This document shows, piece after piece, positions 7,456 to 16,607 of a stretch of 64,000 nucleotides of DNA. Within the stretch, counting starts at the first letter, position 1. Each line of letters starts with the position of its first letter. The stretch is from NCBI GenBank assembly GCA_019309565.1, contig JAFDFZ010000001.1:34776-98775 (forward strand), given 5' to 3'. The notes under the pieces were generated by a model. That model had not been told where the DNA came from. It ran no database searches and was given only the letters and a program-made list of their open reading frames with translations. A program made the position numbers and the translations under genes. This DNA comes from Deltaproteobacteria bacterium (GTDB lineage: Bacteria; Desulfobacterota; Desulfobacteria; Desulfobacterales; SURF-15).

Positions 7456-10143
7456 ATGACCAGGCGTAATTTCAATCTTTTTTGCAATGTTATTGTCGGC
7501 TCCATGGTGTTGATTGTTTTTTTCCGTTTTGTTAATGTTGATCCGTTGATCTCTCGTGCATCGGAAATCCAAAACGAGGACAGTTCCATCACGGTTATGG
7601 CGTCGATTGCAACCGGCGCCGACGATGTCGTGGAGAAGGTTAACTCCGGCGCTACAATACTCAATTATCGATATGTCTATCCGGGAAGAAAAATAATCCT
7701 GGGCTTTCGCTTCAACAGCGTGGATGTTCCAGCTAATGCAAAGATCCTTTCCGCAAAACTGCTGCAATATTCATCCGGCTATGAGGGTCGTTCCGTCCGC
7801 CTTAAATACATAGGCCAGGCTTCTGCAGAACCGGCCCCGTTTACCGGAGAGGCGTATGATTTGAGTCTGCGCCCCAGAACTCTCAGCTATGTGATCGATG
7901 CCCCAGAGCCCTGGCCCCGGTACGATTTCTTCCCCAGTCCGGAACTGGCGCCAATCATCCAGGAAATCATCGATGATCCGCAGTGGAGGCGAGGCGGTAC
8001 GATGACCCTTTTTCTGGAAGACGCTGACAGCGAAAGCTCACGCAAAATCGACCAGTACGAATATGACCCCTTGCACGCGGCCAGGCTTCAAATCACTTAT
8101 ATACCCGCTGAAACCGAACCTGTTGACGTCTCCCCACCGGAAATCCAAATTTTGATCCCAGCTCCCGAATTTCAAACCGATCAGCCTGCGGTCAATCTGT
8201 CCGGTACGGCCAGCGACGATTCGGGCGTTGAACGCATCGATTGGCAGACGGACGGGGGCGATTCAGGCAGCATAGAGGGAACAAATTCATGGTTCATCCC
8301 GGACATCCCGCTTCGTGTGGGAACGAATACCATTACGGTGAGCGCTTTCGACCCGGCCGGTAACAGAGCCGAGACCTCCATCATCGTTTACAGGACCGAG
8401 GCGCCGACGGAGCCGCCGGCTGAGAGACGGCTCATCACCGTCACGGTTGCGGAAGGAACCGACGATTCCTTCGAAAAGACATACAACCGTGCCAACAATG
8501 TCGCCGGTAAGGCCATTTTGATTGGAAAAGGGTACTGGGCCGGATTCCGGTTTCCGGATGTCCGCATCCCCGCGGGTTCGGTCGTCACCAAAGCGACCCT
8601 GTTGCTCCATTGTTACACAGGGGAAAGCAAAGATATTCATATCCGCTACACAGGAGAGGCTACCCCTAACTCCGAACCCTTCAGTTCAGCAGTAGGAGAC
8701 ATTGGCCGGAGAAGCCGCACCGTAGCAGGAGTCTCCGAATATACACCGGTTTGGGATCGTTACTCGTTCAACACCAGTGCTGATTTGAAGGAGATCATAC
8801 AGGAAATCATCGACCAGCCCGGCTGGCAGAGCGGCAATGCGCTGAGTTTGTTCGTGGAAGATATCGACAGCAGTAAATATCGCAACGTAACAGCGGTCGA
8901 AAAAGATTCCGCTAAAGCCGCCACACTCAAGATCGAATATGTACCATTCCTCGGCTCCAGAGCGACCATATCGGCTCAGCCAACGCAAGTTGCAGTTGGT
9001 GAAGCAGTGGCATTTCATGCAGAGTTTACCGACCCGGGTAAGGTTCTCGAGTGGATTTGGCGATTCGGAGACGGCGAGACATCTGTCGAGCTGGATCCGG
9101 TCCACTATTACACCGCTGCAGGCAGCTATCCGGTTCGATTTGAATTTACGGATATTTACTCCAATCAGTTTTACGAGACCATAGACGTACAGGTTGGACC
9201 CGACCCCTCGTTTCAACCATTCGAAGGCTTTGGCGAAACCACAACCGGCGGGAAGGGTTTTCCGACCTGGGTGGCTGGCAGTGAAACGCAGTTTGCGGAT
9301 ATGCTGAGCCGCTTAAAGCTCAACGGCGGCAATGCTGTGATCCTTCTGAAAGGAGATTGGACATACAGCAGCAAGGTGAGCCTGGCCCACCTGTCGAACC
9401 TGACGATAAATGGTATGGACTCTTCGGTTACTTTCGACGGTTCGAGCTTCTACCTCATAGATTGTGAAAACGTCATCTTGCAGGGTCTGAGAATCCGCAA
9501 GCATCAGACAGGCGATGACGCCATCCAGGTCAATTCCTGCCGCAATGTTGTCATCGATCACTGTTCGGTGTCCGAAGCCGGCGACGGCAATATCGACATT
9601 ACCGGTTACAGTTACGGGCCCAGCACCGGTATCACCGTTTCCTGGTGTATTCTGGCAGATACCTGGAAACAGAGCCTGGTCAAATACGGCGGAACAACGA
9701 ATGTGACTTTCCATCACAACCTTTTTTACAACGGCGGCGGCCGATTTCCCGCGCTGCATGAAGGGGTGTTCGACATCCGCAACAACGTAATGTACCAATG
9801 GGCAAGCTATGGATTGGTTCTGGCAAACGGCGCCCAGGCGAACATAGTCAACAATTCCTTTATCATATCCCCCACCAGCACACGCGGACACGCCGCCATC
9901 TGGTACACGGATGGCATGTCCAAAGCCTGGATAGAAGGAAACATTCTGCCTGCTAAGGAAACCGATACCTCCCGGTTGCCCGGCCCCCTTGATGTGCCGG
10001 AGGTCCTTACACAAAGCGCCCGGGAGAGCCGGGAACTCATTCTCAACCAGGCAGGGGCGCTGCCCCGTGATACATATGATCAGAAGATTATTCAAATGAT
10101 CAGGGACAACCTGTTCCCTCCATACCCGCCATACCACGATTAG
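7456..10143 (+). CDS. Secreted pectate-lyase-like protein (PL1-type beta-helix) with PKD, Ig-like and beta-sandwich modules
   Basis: The ATG at 7456 has GGAAG 11 bases upstream and places a basic, hydrophobic leader (about residues 1-30) at the N-terminus. A TTG at 7420 would add 12 residues and lies only 3 bases from AGGAG. Domain order in the 895-residue product is beta-sandwich A (about 45-215), Ig-like (225-315), beta-sandwich B (325-500), PKD with WRFGDGE (505-590), and a right-handed beta-helix (600-890). In the helix, VVIDHCSVSEAGDGNIDIT and TFHHNLFYNGGGRFPAL match polysaccharide lyase family 1, including the Arg expected in catalysis. The lyase cleaves uronate-containing polysaccharide by beta-elimination; the exact substrate is unknown. 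The sandwich modules are shared with the protease at 3258-6230. Confidence 0.88.
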   Translation: MTRRNFNLFCNVIVGSMVLIVFFRFVNVDPLISRASEIQNEDSSITVMASIATGADDVVEKVNSGATILNYRYVYPGRKIILGFRFNSVDVPANAKILSAKLLQYSSGYEGRSVRLKYIGQASAEPAPFTGEAYDLSLRPRTLSYVIDAPEPWPRYDFFPSPELAPIIQEIIDDPQWRRGGTMTLFLEDADSESSRKIDQYEYDPLHAARLQITYIPAETEPVDVSPPEIQILIPAPEFQTDQPAVNLSGTASDDSGVERIDWQTDGGDSGSIEGTNSWFIPDIPLRVGTNTITVSAFDPAGNRAETSIIVYRTEAPTEPPAERRLITVTVAEGTDDSFEKTYNRANNVAGKAILIGKGYWAGFRFPDVRIPAGSVVTKATLLLHCYTGESKDIHIRYTGEATPNSEPFSSAVGDIGRRSRTVAGVSEYTPVWDRYSFNTSADLKEIIQEIIDQPGWQSGNALSLFVEDIDSSKYRNVTAVEKDSAKAATLKIEYVPFLGSRATISAQPTQVAVGEAVAFHAEFTDPGKVLEWIWRFGDGETSVELDPVHYYTAAGSYPVRFEFTDIYSNQFYETIDVQVGPDPSFQPFEGFGETTTGGKGFPTWVAGSETQFADMLSRLKLNGGNAVILLKGDWTYSSKVSLAHLSNLTINGMDSSVTFDGSSFYLIDCENVILQGLRIRKHQTGDDAIQVNSCRNVVIDHCSVSEAGDGNIDITGYSYGPSTGITVSWCILADTWKQSLVKYGGTTNVTFHHNLFYNGGGRFPALHEGVFDIRNNVMYQWASYGLVLANGAQANIVNNSFIISPTSTRGHAAIWYTDGMSKAWIEGNILPAKETDTSRLPGPLDVPEVLTQSARESRELILNQAGALPRDTYDQKIIQMIRDNLFPPYPPYHD

Positions 10144-10631
10144 CTTTCGAACAAAAAATGCCGTAATTCCGGCGATGGCAGCTAAGAAAACCTTCGCGAT
10201 CTGTCCAAATACCTCTCTAAAAGGCATCGTAATCGATTCAGGTTTGAACCTCAGCCAGCATGAAAACCGCTCCCCCCGTTGCTCCTTGTGGAATAAGACA
10301 TATCTCCTTGTCTGAATTAGCGAATCATCCGGTCACAAAATGCGTTCGCTTCCGGGGGATCAGCTTTTTCGTATTCGAAACGCATACGATTTCTTTTTGA
10401 AAGCACGAGATTGGAAGAAAGAATGTGAAAAACAGCTCGTCAAAAGGGCCGGTTGAACCAACCATCTAAATACAGATCTATCGCGACCTCCCTCATACAC
10501 GTCTGGGCGGGGCCCGGGATAAGTGGGGAGGGGCTGAAGCTTTCATAAGATAACGGCGGTGTTGCTCAGACCGAATTTCTACGGATGCCTGACACCGCTT
10601 GAGACTCGAAGCTCTTAGGAGAAGTGATATT
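10144..10631. other. Intergenic region, mostly unexplained
   Basis: This 488-base stretch follows the lyase gene. It contains a 38-codon open frame at 10340-10456 (described separately) and the upstream region of the methyltransferase gene. I see no strong terminator after the lyase, no RNA gene and no mobile-element end. Confidence 0.5.
10340..10456 (+). CDS. Possible small ORF or gene fragment (38 aa)
   Basis: ATG 10340 opens a 38-residue frame beginning MRSLPGDQLFRIRNAY, with an amphipathic, basic C-terminal half (RDWKKECEKQLVKRAG). The composition looks protein-like, but no Shine-Dalgarno sequence precedes the ATG. It may be a remnant of a lost gene. The family is not recognised. Confidence 0.2.
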   Translation: MRSLPGDQLFRIRNAYDFFLKARDWKKECEKQLVKRAG

Positions 10632-11576
10632 ATGACCATTCGGGCTGTTGCAAAGGGATTGCTCACGTTTCTTCCGGGCACCCACAGGGTGCTTCCAGTT
10701 GGGAGAACCGGAGGGACCAACTCCGCACGTTACTGTTACGGGGTATGGTTGAAACATCTCACGTTGCTGTGGCAAAATAATTTGCGGTCCATCCCCGATA
10801 CGTTGGCCGAGTTGGGGCCGGGAGATTCGCTGGGAGTCGGACTTGCCGCCATGCTTTCAGGTGTAAACCATTATTATGCCCTGGACGTAGTTAGATACTC
10901 AAATCCGGATAAAAATCACAGGGTACTGGATGAACTTATTGAGTTGTTCGGCTCACGCTCCAAACTGCTACCCACCGGCGGTTGGCCGGATTTCTACCGG
11001 TATCTCGGTACAGATCTATTTCCGAGTCACATCCTGACAGGGGATTTACTTCAGGCATCTTTGGCTCGTGAAAGAATCCAACACATCCGAAATGCCATCA
11101 AAGATTCAGGGCAGCATACCGGGAATATAACGATCAGGTATATTGTTCCATGGTCCGATGCCAGTCCGATCGCAGCGGATATGGTGGATGTCATAATATC
11201 ACAATCTGTCATGGAACACGTTTCAAATATTGATGCCGCTTATCGATGCCTTTACTCATGGCTCAAACCAGGCGGCATGATGTCCCATCAAATCGATTTC
11301 AAATCCCATGGTCTGTCGAAAAAATGGAACGGATTCCGGGCCTATTCCGAACTATTATGGAAAATCATAGCAGGAAAACGCACGTACCTTCTAAACCGAC
11401 AGCCCGTTTCTGTTCACATAGCACTCATGGAAAAAAACGGCTTCGATATTGTTTATCACCTAAAAAAATCCAGGGAGGGTGGTATCCAGAGAAGGGCCCT
11501 GTCACCGACCTGGAGGGAGATGCCCGAGGACGACTTGATGTGTTCCAGTACCTTTATTATTGCACAAAAACATTAA
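10632..11576 (+). CDS. SAM-dependent methyltransferase-like protein
   Basis: ATG 10632 is chosen because AGGAG (10617-10621) lies 10 bases upstream; an upstream TTG at 10599 has no site. The 314-residue protein has a class I methyltransferase signature. ELGPGDSLGVG near residues 60-69 matches motif I (the SAM-binding glycine loop). An acidic strand end, ALDVV, follows. IISQSVMEHV and LKPGGMM match the later motifs of the same fold. There is no signal peptide, so it acts in the cytoplasm. The target is unknown; the position between extracellular and nucleotide-sugar genes suggests methylation of a sugar or lipid-linked glycan (inference). Confidence 0.75.
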   Translation: MTIRAVAKGLLTFLPGTHRVLPVGRTGGTNSARYCYGVWLKHLTLLWQNNLRSIPDTLAELGPGDSLGVGLAAMLSGVNHYYALDVVRYSNPDKNHRVLDELIELFGSRSKLLPTGGWPDFYRYLGTDLFPSHILTGDLLQASLARERIQHIRNAIKDSGQHTGNITIRYIVPWSDASPIAADMVDVIISQSVMEHVSNIDAAYRCLYSWLKPGGMMSHQIDFKSHGLSKKWNGFRAYSELLWKIIAGKRTYLLNRQPVSVHIALMEKNGFDIVYHLKKSREGGIQRRALSPTWREMPEDDLMCSSTFIIAQKH

Positions 11577-11639
11577 ACAAGAGAAGGGGTATGGTGGCCG
11601 AATAATCCTGGTTTTAGTTAAGTTTAAGGAGAAAATGTT

Positions 11640-11846
11640 ATGGCGTCATTCGATCAAGAAAAATCTTCAGGTATTCAATCTCTCATTCATCGGTATCGAA
11701 AAAGGTTTCGTATTCCTGAGAATCTGAACCATTATTCAGATCAGGATTTCAGGAAGGCTGAAAGGAAATTTCTAAAATTTTCACTGAAGGGATACGGTGC
11801 AGGGTACGGTTCTTATTCTGAGCGGCACCGCAGGACAAACCATTGA
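11640..11846 (+). CDS. Small basic protein of unknown function (68 aa)
   Basis: AGGAG (11627-11631) lies 8 bases before ATG 11640, which is good support for translation. The product is rich in Arg, Lys, Tyr and Ser, has no hydrophobic segment, and ends in a Gly/Tyr/Ser-rich tail (GYGAGYGSYSERHRR). It is probably cytosolic. It lies about 90 bases before a secreted orphan and may be co-transcribed with it. I do not recognise the family. Confidence 0.5.
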   Translation: MASFDQEKSSGIQSLIHRYRKRFRIPENLNHYSDQDFRKAERKFLKFSLKGYGAGYGSYSERHRRTNH

Positions 11847-11936
11847 TTCAACAAAAACGGGGCAAGGTAACCCGGAAACATATAAAGAAAATCAAGTCCC
11901 AAGACAATCTTTGGCTATGGAAAGGAGGTATAAACC

Positions 11937-12509
11937 ATGTTCTTAAAAAGATTCTTTATTTTGGCAGTTGCGGTGTGCATTGCGGCCGGTGTCGCTTTTC
12001 CCGGTTTTGCACAAGAACCGTCCGGACCACCACTGGCCCCGGGCATAGATGGTACATATTATGAAGGTATCTGGCGGTTCAACATCACAGAAAGATGCCA
12101 TAGACACACAGATGGTGGTGTGGTCAACCTGGGCACAGACAGGCTGTATTTAAAAGTTTTCTTCTTGGGCGCAGCAGAATACATAGGAGACCTTTACCCG
12201 ACGCTGGAGGATGCCAGAAACGAAACTAATCTGGCTGGAATCTGGGATTTTACCTTCCATGTTCCCCAAGGAGGAGAATCTTATGTGATCTATGGCCAAA
12301 GCAGTGCAACGATAGATGCCAATAAATTTGTTGGAGATTGTCTTTATTTTTTTGAAGGCTGGCTCAAGACAGTTGTGAAAAGATCAGCGAACCAAAAACT
12401 GAGCAAATTGACAGGCTCCAATCTTGCGTTTTGTGAGCCTCTTAATCCTGATAATCCCTATCTTGTGTGCAGCAGCGTCTGGAATGCCAGGTGGATCGAA
12501 GCACTTTAA
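11937..12509 (+). CDS. Secreted protein of unknown function (190 aa)
   Basis: AAAGGAGG lies just upstream of ATG 11937. The N-terminus is a typical Sec signal peptide with a hydrophobic core and a likely cleavage after PGFAQ near residue 25. The mature part contains three cysteines (in ERCHRH, GDCLYF and AFCEPL) plus VCSSVW, so disulfides are plausible, and it is rich in aromatic residues. The size and composition suggest a small periplasmic or extracellular beta-rich protein. No family is recognised. It is the last rightward gene before a decayed region. Confidence 0.7.
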   Translation: MFLKRFFILAVAVCIAAGVAFPGFAQEPSGPPLAPGIDGTYYEGIWRFNITERCHRHTDGGVVNLGTDRLYLKVFFLGAAEYIGDLYPTLEDARNETNLAGIWDFTFHVPQGGESYVIYGQSSATIDANKFVGDCLYFFEGWLKTVVKRSANQKLSKLTGSNLAFCEPLNPDNPYLVCSSVWNARWIEAL

Positions 12510-12561
12510 CTAAACGTTTCGAAAATTGTATAATTATATGAAACCGTGGAATTATTTCTGA

Positions 12562-12774
12562 ACCATCCATTACACGGCCGGCTCCGCCATCTGGCTGGCT
12601 GACAAAAGCCGGGAGATTGCCGACCGTAACAACATCTTTTTTCGGCTTAACACCGATAGGGGGTGTATCCGCGCCGGCAGAGGAAACTCACGCTGGATTT
12701 CAATCGGATTTCAACCTGCTGGTACATCCCACCAGGGCCTCGATACGATGGTTCGATATGAAATCCTTCCCTGA
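12562..12774 (+). pseudogene. Open frame without start, possible gene remnant
   Basis: A 70-codon frame without a usable start runs from a TGA at 12559 to a TGA at 12772. The translation has a coding-like composition (for example AIWLADKSREIADRNN and RWISIGFQPAG). No start or ribosome-binding site is present. It adjoins a truncated gene on the other strand. It is probably the tail of a lost gene; the family is not recognised. Confidence 0.25.
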
Positions 12775-12779
12775 ACCAA

Positions 12780-13184
12780 TTAAAATTGTGTAACGGAGGG
12801 GACAGGCGTATGCCTCATACCTACAAACCTGTCCACCATCCGCTGTTTAAGCTTGTTCTTAACCTCAATCACCAGCACCGCATCCCCATTGCACGCCACT
12901 ATATCATACTCACCGACACATTTCTTTCTTAAATTGCGCTGCCGCAGGTTGCGATAAAACAAATCCTCGGCAGCCTCGCCCTGCACAAGCCCAAGATCCC
13001 CCAGTTTCCGGCCGATATCGTCCAGTTTCTTTATGGTTTTCTCTAACAGGGCTCCGGTCCTCTGAAGCTGGGCATCGGTCCTTTTCTGCGACTCCCTCAG
13101 TTCCCCCATACCTCGAAAAAAAGCCTCCATGCCCCTTTCTATACGATCAAGCCGTGTCTCTTCGGGCTGTTTACTCTTATTCAT
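12780..13184 (-). CDS. Truncated PD-(D/E)XK-nuclease-like protein with N-terminal coiled coil (DUF3782-like)
   Basis: The first 75 residues form a coiled coil of the RLDRIERGMEAFFRGM type. The rest resembles the nuclease-like core of DUF3782-type proteins: GEAAEDLFYRNL, then EYDIVACNGD and VLVIEVKNK. The latter pair gives the D and ExK residues of the PD-(D/E)XK fold. Family members normally continue for another 50 to 70 residues. Here the protein switches after VDRFVGM to an unrelated short tail ending PSVTQF, so the C-terminus appears lost. Such proteins are often in mobile or accessory regions. It is probably non-functional. Confidence 0.55.
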   Translation of the reverse strand: MNKSKQPEETRLDRIERGMEAFFRGMGELRESQKRTDAQLQRTGALLEKTIKKLDDIGRKLGDLGLVQGEAAEDLFYRNLRQRNLRKKCVGEYDIVACNGDAVLVIEVKNKLKQRMVDRFVGMRHTPVPSVTQF

Positions 13185-13217
13185 TTTTGCACCTGCTGGC
13201 CCACGTAGCTGGGGATG

Positions 13218-13343
13218 TTAATCGCTTGACGGCCTTGTTTTCATATAATCGAATATTCGGTGGGCATTGTCAACAATCTGGATTAACCGAGCAGTTGGTA
13301 CGAATCTCACAAGCTTTTTGTTCTCATAAAAAACATAAAACAC
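13218..13343 (-). pseudogene. Short ORF or gene fragment (41 codons)
   Basis: From GTG 13343 a 41-codon frame runs to TAA at 13220-13218. It includes RFVPTARLIQIVDNAHRI, a protein-like composition. No ribosome-binding site is seen. It lies just upstream of the truncated nuclease-like gene on the same strand and is probably another remnant. The function is unknown. Confidence 0.2.
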
Positions 13344-13400
13344 GGTTGATGGAATTGATATTTACATCGATCTTCTTGGGAAATTTCATCAATCCGTTAC

Positions 13401-13766
13401 CTATGGGATCGGAAGGGTCAAATCTATTATCGTACCTTTGCTCATCGACACATCCGCTGTGTAAAGCAGCAGCCCCCGGCCGAAGCAATAGGCCAGCCGG
13501 CATAAAATCCCCCTGTAGCTATGAGAGTTGAGGGTAAATGTCACCTCACTGCAGCTATGAGCTTTTAGCCATGCCGAAAGCGCTTTGCGGTCCGCGGCAT
13601 TGGCATGGCGAAGCAGTGCGTAGCGAAGCCCCAGGACGGTCTTTTGAGGAAGCTGCATGGGGCCTGAAGCCTCAAACACCTCTCCGGGGATGGTAAAAGT
13701 ATCTGAAGTCAATGCCGGACGAAATACTGCCAAAGCAAATACAAAGATCAAGATTATGGTTTTCAT
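13401..13766 (-). CDS. Small exported protein of unknown function (121 aa)
   Basis: ATG 13766 places a signal peptide at the N-terminus (MKTIILIFVFALAVF, likely cleavage near residue 20). The longer frame to 13829 would bury it. The mature part has three cysteines and no transmembrane segment, so it is probably periplasmic. It lies 40 bases upstream of the fcl stop but on the same strand and downstream of it, so it could be the last gene of the nucleotide-sugar transcript. No family is recognised. The ribosome-binding site is weak. Confidence 0.5.
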   Translation of the reverse strand: MKTIILIFVFALAVFRPALTSDTFTIPGEVFEASGPMQLPQKTVLGLRYALLRHANAADRKALSAWLKAHSCSEVTFTLNSHSYRGILCRLAYCFGRGLLLYTADVSMSKGTIIDLTLPIP

Positions 13767-13806
13767 AGCCAGTCTCGATTCTTCTAAAATATGCGTGGTT
13801 TCAGTT

Positions 13807-14775
13807 TTAAGCTCCAAAGATGCCCTCACTTAAACACCACTCATATGTCTTTTGAATCCCTTCCCAAAGTGGTATCCTTGGCGCCCAGCCCATATCTGTC
13901 AGCCTGGATACATCCAGCAACTTCCGGGGAGTTCCATCGGGTTTTGAAGTATCAAAAACGATATCTCCTTCAAAGCCGATGATTTCCTTCACAAGATGTG
14001 CTAATTCCAGAATCGAAATATCTTTCCCGAAACCAATGTTGACCAGCGGAACCTGCTCGTGGGTGATGAACCGCTCATAATGACGGCTATCAAGATTCAT
14101 TAAGAAAACAGCTGCGTCAGCCAGATCATCCACATGCATGAACTCCCGGCGGGGCTTACCCGTTCCCCAAATAGTAACCGCTTTACGGCCGTCTCTTTTT
14201 GCTTCGTGGAATTTTCGAATAAGCGCAGGCAGCACATGGCTGGTCTCAAGGTTGAAATTGTCCCCGGGTCCATATAAATTTGTCGGCATTGCGGATAAGA
14301 ATCTGGTTCCGTACTGTCGATTGTAAGATTGACACATTTTGATGCCGGCGATTTTGGCCAGGGCGTACGGCTCGTTGGTTGGTTCAAGAGGTCCTGTAAG
14401 AAGATATGTTTCCTTTATGGGTTGAGGGCATCTCCTCGGGTAGATGCAAGACGAGCCCAGGAAAAGAAGCCTTTTAACCCCGTTTTCCCAGGCACAATGG
14501 ATCACATTGGTTTGAATAACAAGATTATCATAAATGAACTCAGCCGGATATGTTTTGTTGGCCCAAATGCCACCTACCTTTGCTGCCGCTAAAAACACAT
14601 ATTCCGGTTGGTTTATCTTAAAAAAGTACTCGACCTCTGCCTGGCGAATGAGATCCAGTTCCGAATGCGTGCGGGTAATGATACGTGAATAGCCCTCCGC
14701 GGTCAGTTTTCTTAAGATGGCCGAACCTACAAGACCCGTATGACCGGCAACATATATTTTGGAGCTCTTCTTCAT
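13807..14775 (-). CDS. fcl: GDP-L-fucose synthase
   Basis: The enzyme epimerises and reduces GDP-4-keto-6-deoxymannose to GDP-fucose using NADPH. The chosen ATG 14775 begins [17 protein letters not shown], the Rossmann glycine motif at the usual N-terminal position, giving 322 residues, the normal length. The frame to 14859 only adds non-homologous residues overlapping gmd. FLGSSCIYP supplies the conserved Ser, and YALAKIAG supplies the Tyr-x3-Lys pair of extended short-chain dehydrogenases. The gene starts 7 bases after the gmd stop, so the two are translationally coupled and form the two-step route from GDP-mannose. Confidence 0.95.
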   Translation of the reverse strand: MKKSSKIYVAGHTGLVGSAILRKLTAEGYSRIITRTHSELDLIRQAEVEYFFKINQPEYVFLAAAKVGGIWANKTYPAEFIYDNLVIQTNVIHCAWENGVKRLLFLGSSCIYPRRCPQPIKETYLLTGPLEPTNEPYALAKIAGIKMCQSYNRQYGTRFLSAMPTNLYGPGDNFNLETSHVLPALIRKFHEAKRDGRKAVTIWGTGKPRREFMHVDDLADAAVFLMNLDSRHYERFITHEQVPLVNIGFGKDISILELAHLVKEIIGFEGDIVFDTSKPDGTPRKLLDVSRLTDMGWAPRIPLWEGIQKTYEWCLSEGIFGA

Positions 14776-14782
14776 GGGCAGA

Positions 14783-15940
14783 TCACATGATAGCCTCTGC
14801 ACTGTTTGGGGTCTCGAATCCGTTTCGCCTCCAAACAGCTTCACGTACGGCCTCTTCAAGATCGCGGGTTATCATTTCCTCAATCATCTCGTCAAAGGAT
14901 ATCTCGGGAGCCCAGCCAAGTTTCCGCTGCGCTTTGGAAGAATCTCCCAGCAGTGTGTCCACTTCTGTTGGCCGAAAGTATCGCGGGTCAACGGAGACAA
15001 TGCTTTTACCCTTTTTTATGGATGAAAGCGGATTATGGCTTTCATACTTATCGAGAATAGAGGGCCATTTGATATCAGAAACGACGCCTTTCTCTTTTCT
15101 TCCATTTCCGCTCCACTCAATCGTGATTCCAAGCTTTGTAAACGCCAGCTCACATAGTTTTCTAACCGAATGTTGCCTGCCTGTGGCGACTACATAATCA
15201 TCCGGTTCATCCTGCTGCAATATCAGCCACTGGGCTCGAGCGTAATCTTTCGCATGTCCCCAATCCCGTTTGGCGTCCAGATTGCCTATATAGAGATGAT
15301 CTTCAAGCCCCAGTGCGATGCGGGCTGCCGTACGGGTTATTTTCCTTGAGACAAACGTCTCACCTCGAATGGGCGATTCATGATTAAAGAGAATTCCATT
15401 ACAGGCAAACATGTCATAAGCCTCGCGGTAGTTGACCGTAATCCAGAATGCATACAGTTTCGCAACTCCGTATGGCGATCTCGGATAAAAGGGAGTCTTT
15501 TCTGTTTGCGGTATTTCCCTGACTTTTCCGTACAGCTCCGAGGTTGATGCCTGATAGAAACGTGTTTTCTTTTGAAGTCCCAGCATTCGAATTGCTTCAA
15601 GAAGTCGAAGCGTTCCCAGTGCATCCGCATTGGCGGTATACTCAGGTGTTTCAAAAGACACCTTTACATGGCTCTGGGCGGCCAAATTATAAACTTCATC
15701 GGGTTGAACTTCCTGAACAATTCGAATGAGGTTTGTAGCATCCGTCAGGTCTCCGTAATGCAGGATGAACCTAAGATCTTTTTCATGTGGATCCTGATAG
15801 AGGTGATCGACTCTTTGGGTGTTAAAAAGAGAGGAACGCCGCTTGATGCCGTGCACTTCATACCCCTTGGCCAGCAGAAGCTCGGCCAGATACGCGCCAT
15901 CCTGCCCGGTTATTCCCGTGATCAATGCTTTTTTAGACAA
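14783..15940 (-). CDS. gmd: GDP-mannose 4,6-dehydratase
   Basis: The enzyme converts GDP-mannose to GDP-4-keto-6-deoxymannose with bound NADP. I chose TTG 15940 ([14 protein letters not shown] follows) because AGGAG is 7 bases upstream; the longer frame to 15982 has no site. The 385-residue product has the glycine-rich TGITGQDG loop, [11 protein letters not shown], and the Tyr-x3-Lys pair in [25 protein letters not shown] is diagnostic of the family. Its product feeds fcl directly downstream, and its substrate comes from manC in the same block. Confidence 0.95.
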   Translation of the reverse strand: MSKKALITGITGQDGAYLAELLLAKGYEVHGIKRRSSLFNTQRVDHLYQDPHEKDLRFILHYGDLTDATNLIRIVQEVQPDEVYNLAAQSHVKVSFETPEYTANADALGTLRLLEAIRMLGLQKKTRFYQASTSELYGKVREIPQTEKTPFYPRSPYGVAKLYAFWITVNYREAYDMFACNGILFNHESPIRGETFVSRKITRTAARIALGLEDHLYIGNLDAKRDWGHAKDYARAQWLILQQDEPDDYVVATGRQHSVRKLCELAFTKLGITIEWSGNGRKEKGVVSDIKWPSILDKYESHNPLSSIKKGKSIVSVDPRYFRPTEVDTLLGDSSKAQRKLGWAPEISFDEMIEEMITRDLEEAVREAVWRRNGFETPNSAEAIM

Positions 15941-16017
15941 TTTAAATCTCCTTTCAATACCGATTACCCCTCGGCGGGTCATGGAGTCTGTCTTTCGAAG
16001 CCTTTAAAGTCAATACA

Positions 16018-16419
16018 TCAGTGATCCTTAAGATGAAACCTGCGGTACTTCTCTTCAAGAGCTTTTAGTTGATGCAGGCATTTAGGCGAGTTCAAGTTCT
16101 TACGCTCTCCATAGGGGTAGAATTGTACCCCGATCAGATGGTTGTAACTATCGCCGGGATAATGGGATGTCCAAACCACTTTGCCCTCAAGCGTAATGGA
16201 GACCTCATCCTTAGGCAGGTTGATTTTCAATGTCAGGGAGGTGTTGAGTTTTAGTTGTCTTTGAGACAGGAAACGAACACCGCCAAGGCTGATATCATGA
16301 ATCGGAAAAATATCCCTGGTAAATTCCGGGTTTTTGAAAAAATATCGATCGATCTTATAAACAAGTGTGGCACCGGGTATCTGAAATCGGTCGCATTCTC
16401 TTCTTTCAATCCTTGACAT
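16018..16419 (-). CDS. PilZ-domain protein
   Basis: This 133-residue protein is a second single-domain PilZ c-di-GMP receptor. RIERRECDRFQIPGA gives the arginine loop, DISLGGVRF the D/NxSxxG motif, and a later IGVQF strand closes the barrel. GGGAA lies 8 bases before the ATG. It sits inside the nucleotide-sugar block between galE and gmd, which suggests c-di-GMP control of polysaccharide synthesis or export (inference). It is not a close copy of the PilZ protein at 6737-7147. Confidence 0.85.
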   Translation of the reverse strand: MSRIERRECDRFQIPGATLVYKIDRYFFKNPEFTRDIFPIHDISLGGVRFLSQRQLKLNTSLTLKINLPKDEVSITLEGKVVWTSHYPGDSYNHLIGVQFYPYGERKNLNSPKCLHQLKALEEKYRRFHLKDH

Positions 16420-16607
16420 GATAAGAATTCCCTAAAAGACTTCCTTATATTTGAAATCTAACGAATCACCATCCCTTATGTCAATAAAAATCTAGGAAAC
16501 CTTAAAACCTGAAGTGCTGAACTATGCGGAATGGGAAATGCACTCGATTTTGCGGTTCAAACAGTTATCAATCATATGAAAACATAGAATGAGCCTTGCT
16601 TACACTG

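Noticed and set aside
9313..10227. 304-residue open frame antisense to the lyase gene
   Set aside because: It is fully opposite a gene with clear domains, has no ribosome-binding site, and its composition is that of a shadow frame.
11843..12064. 73-residue frame overlapping the secreted orphan's start
   Set aside because: It overlaps the signal-peptide gene, which has the better ribosome-binding site, in another frame.
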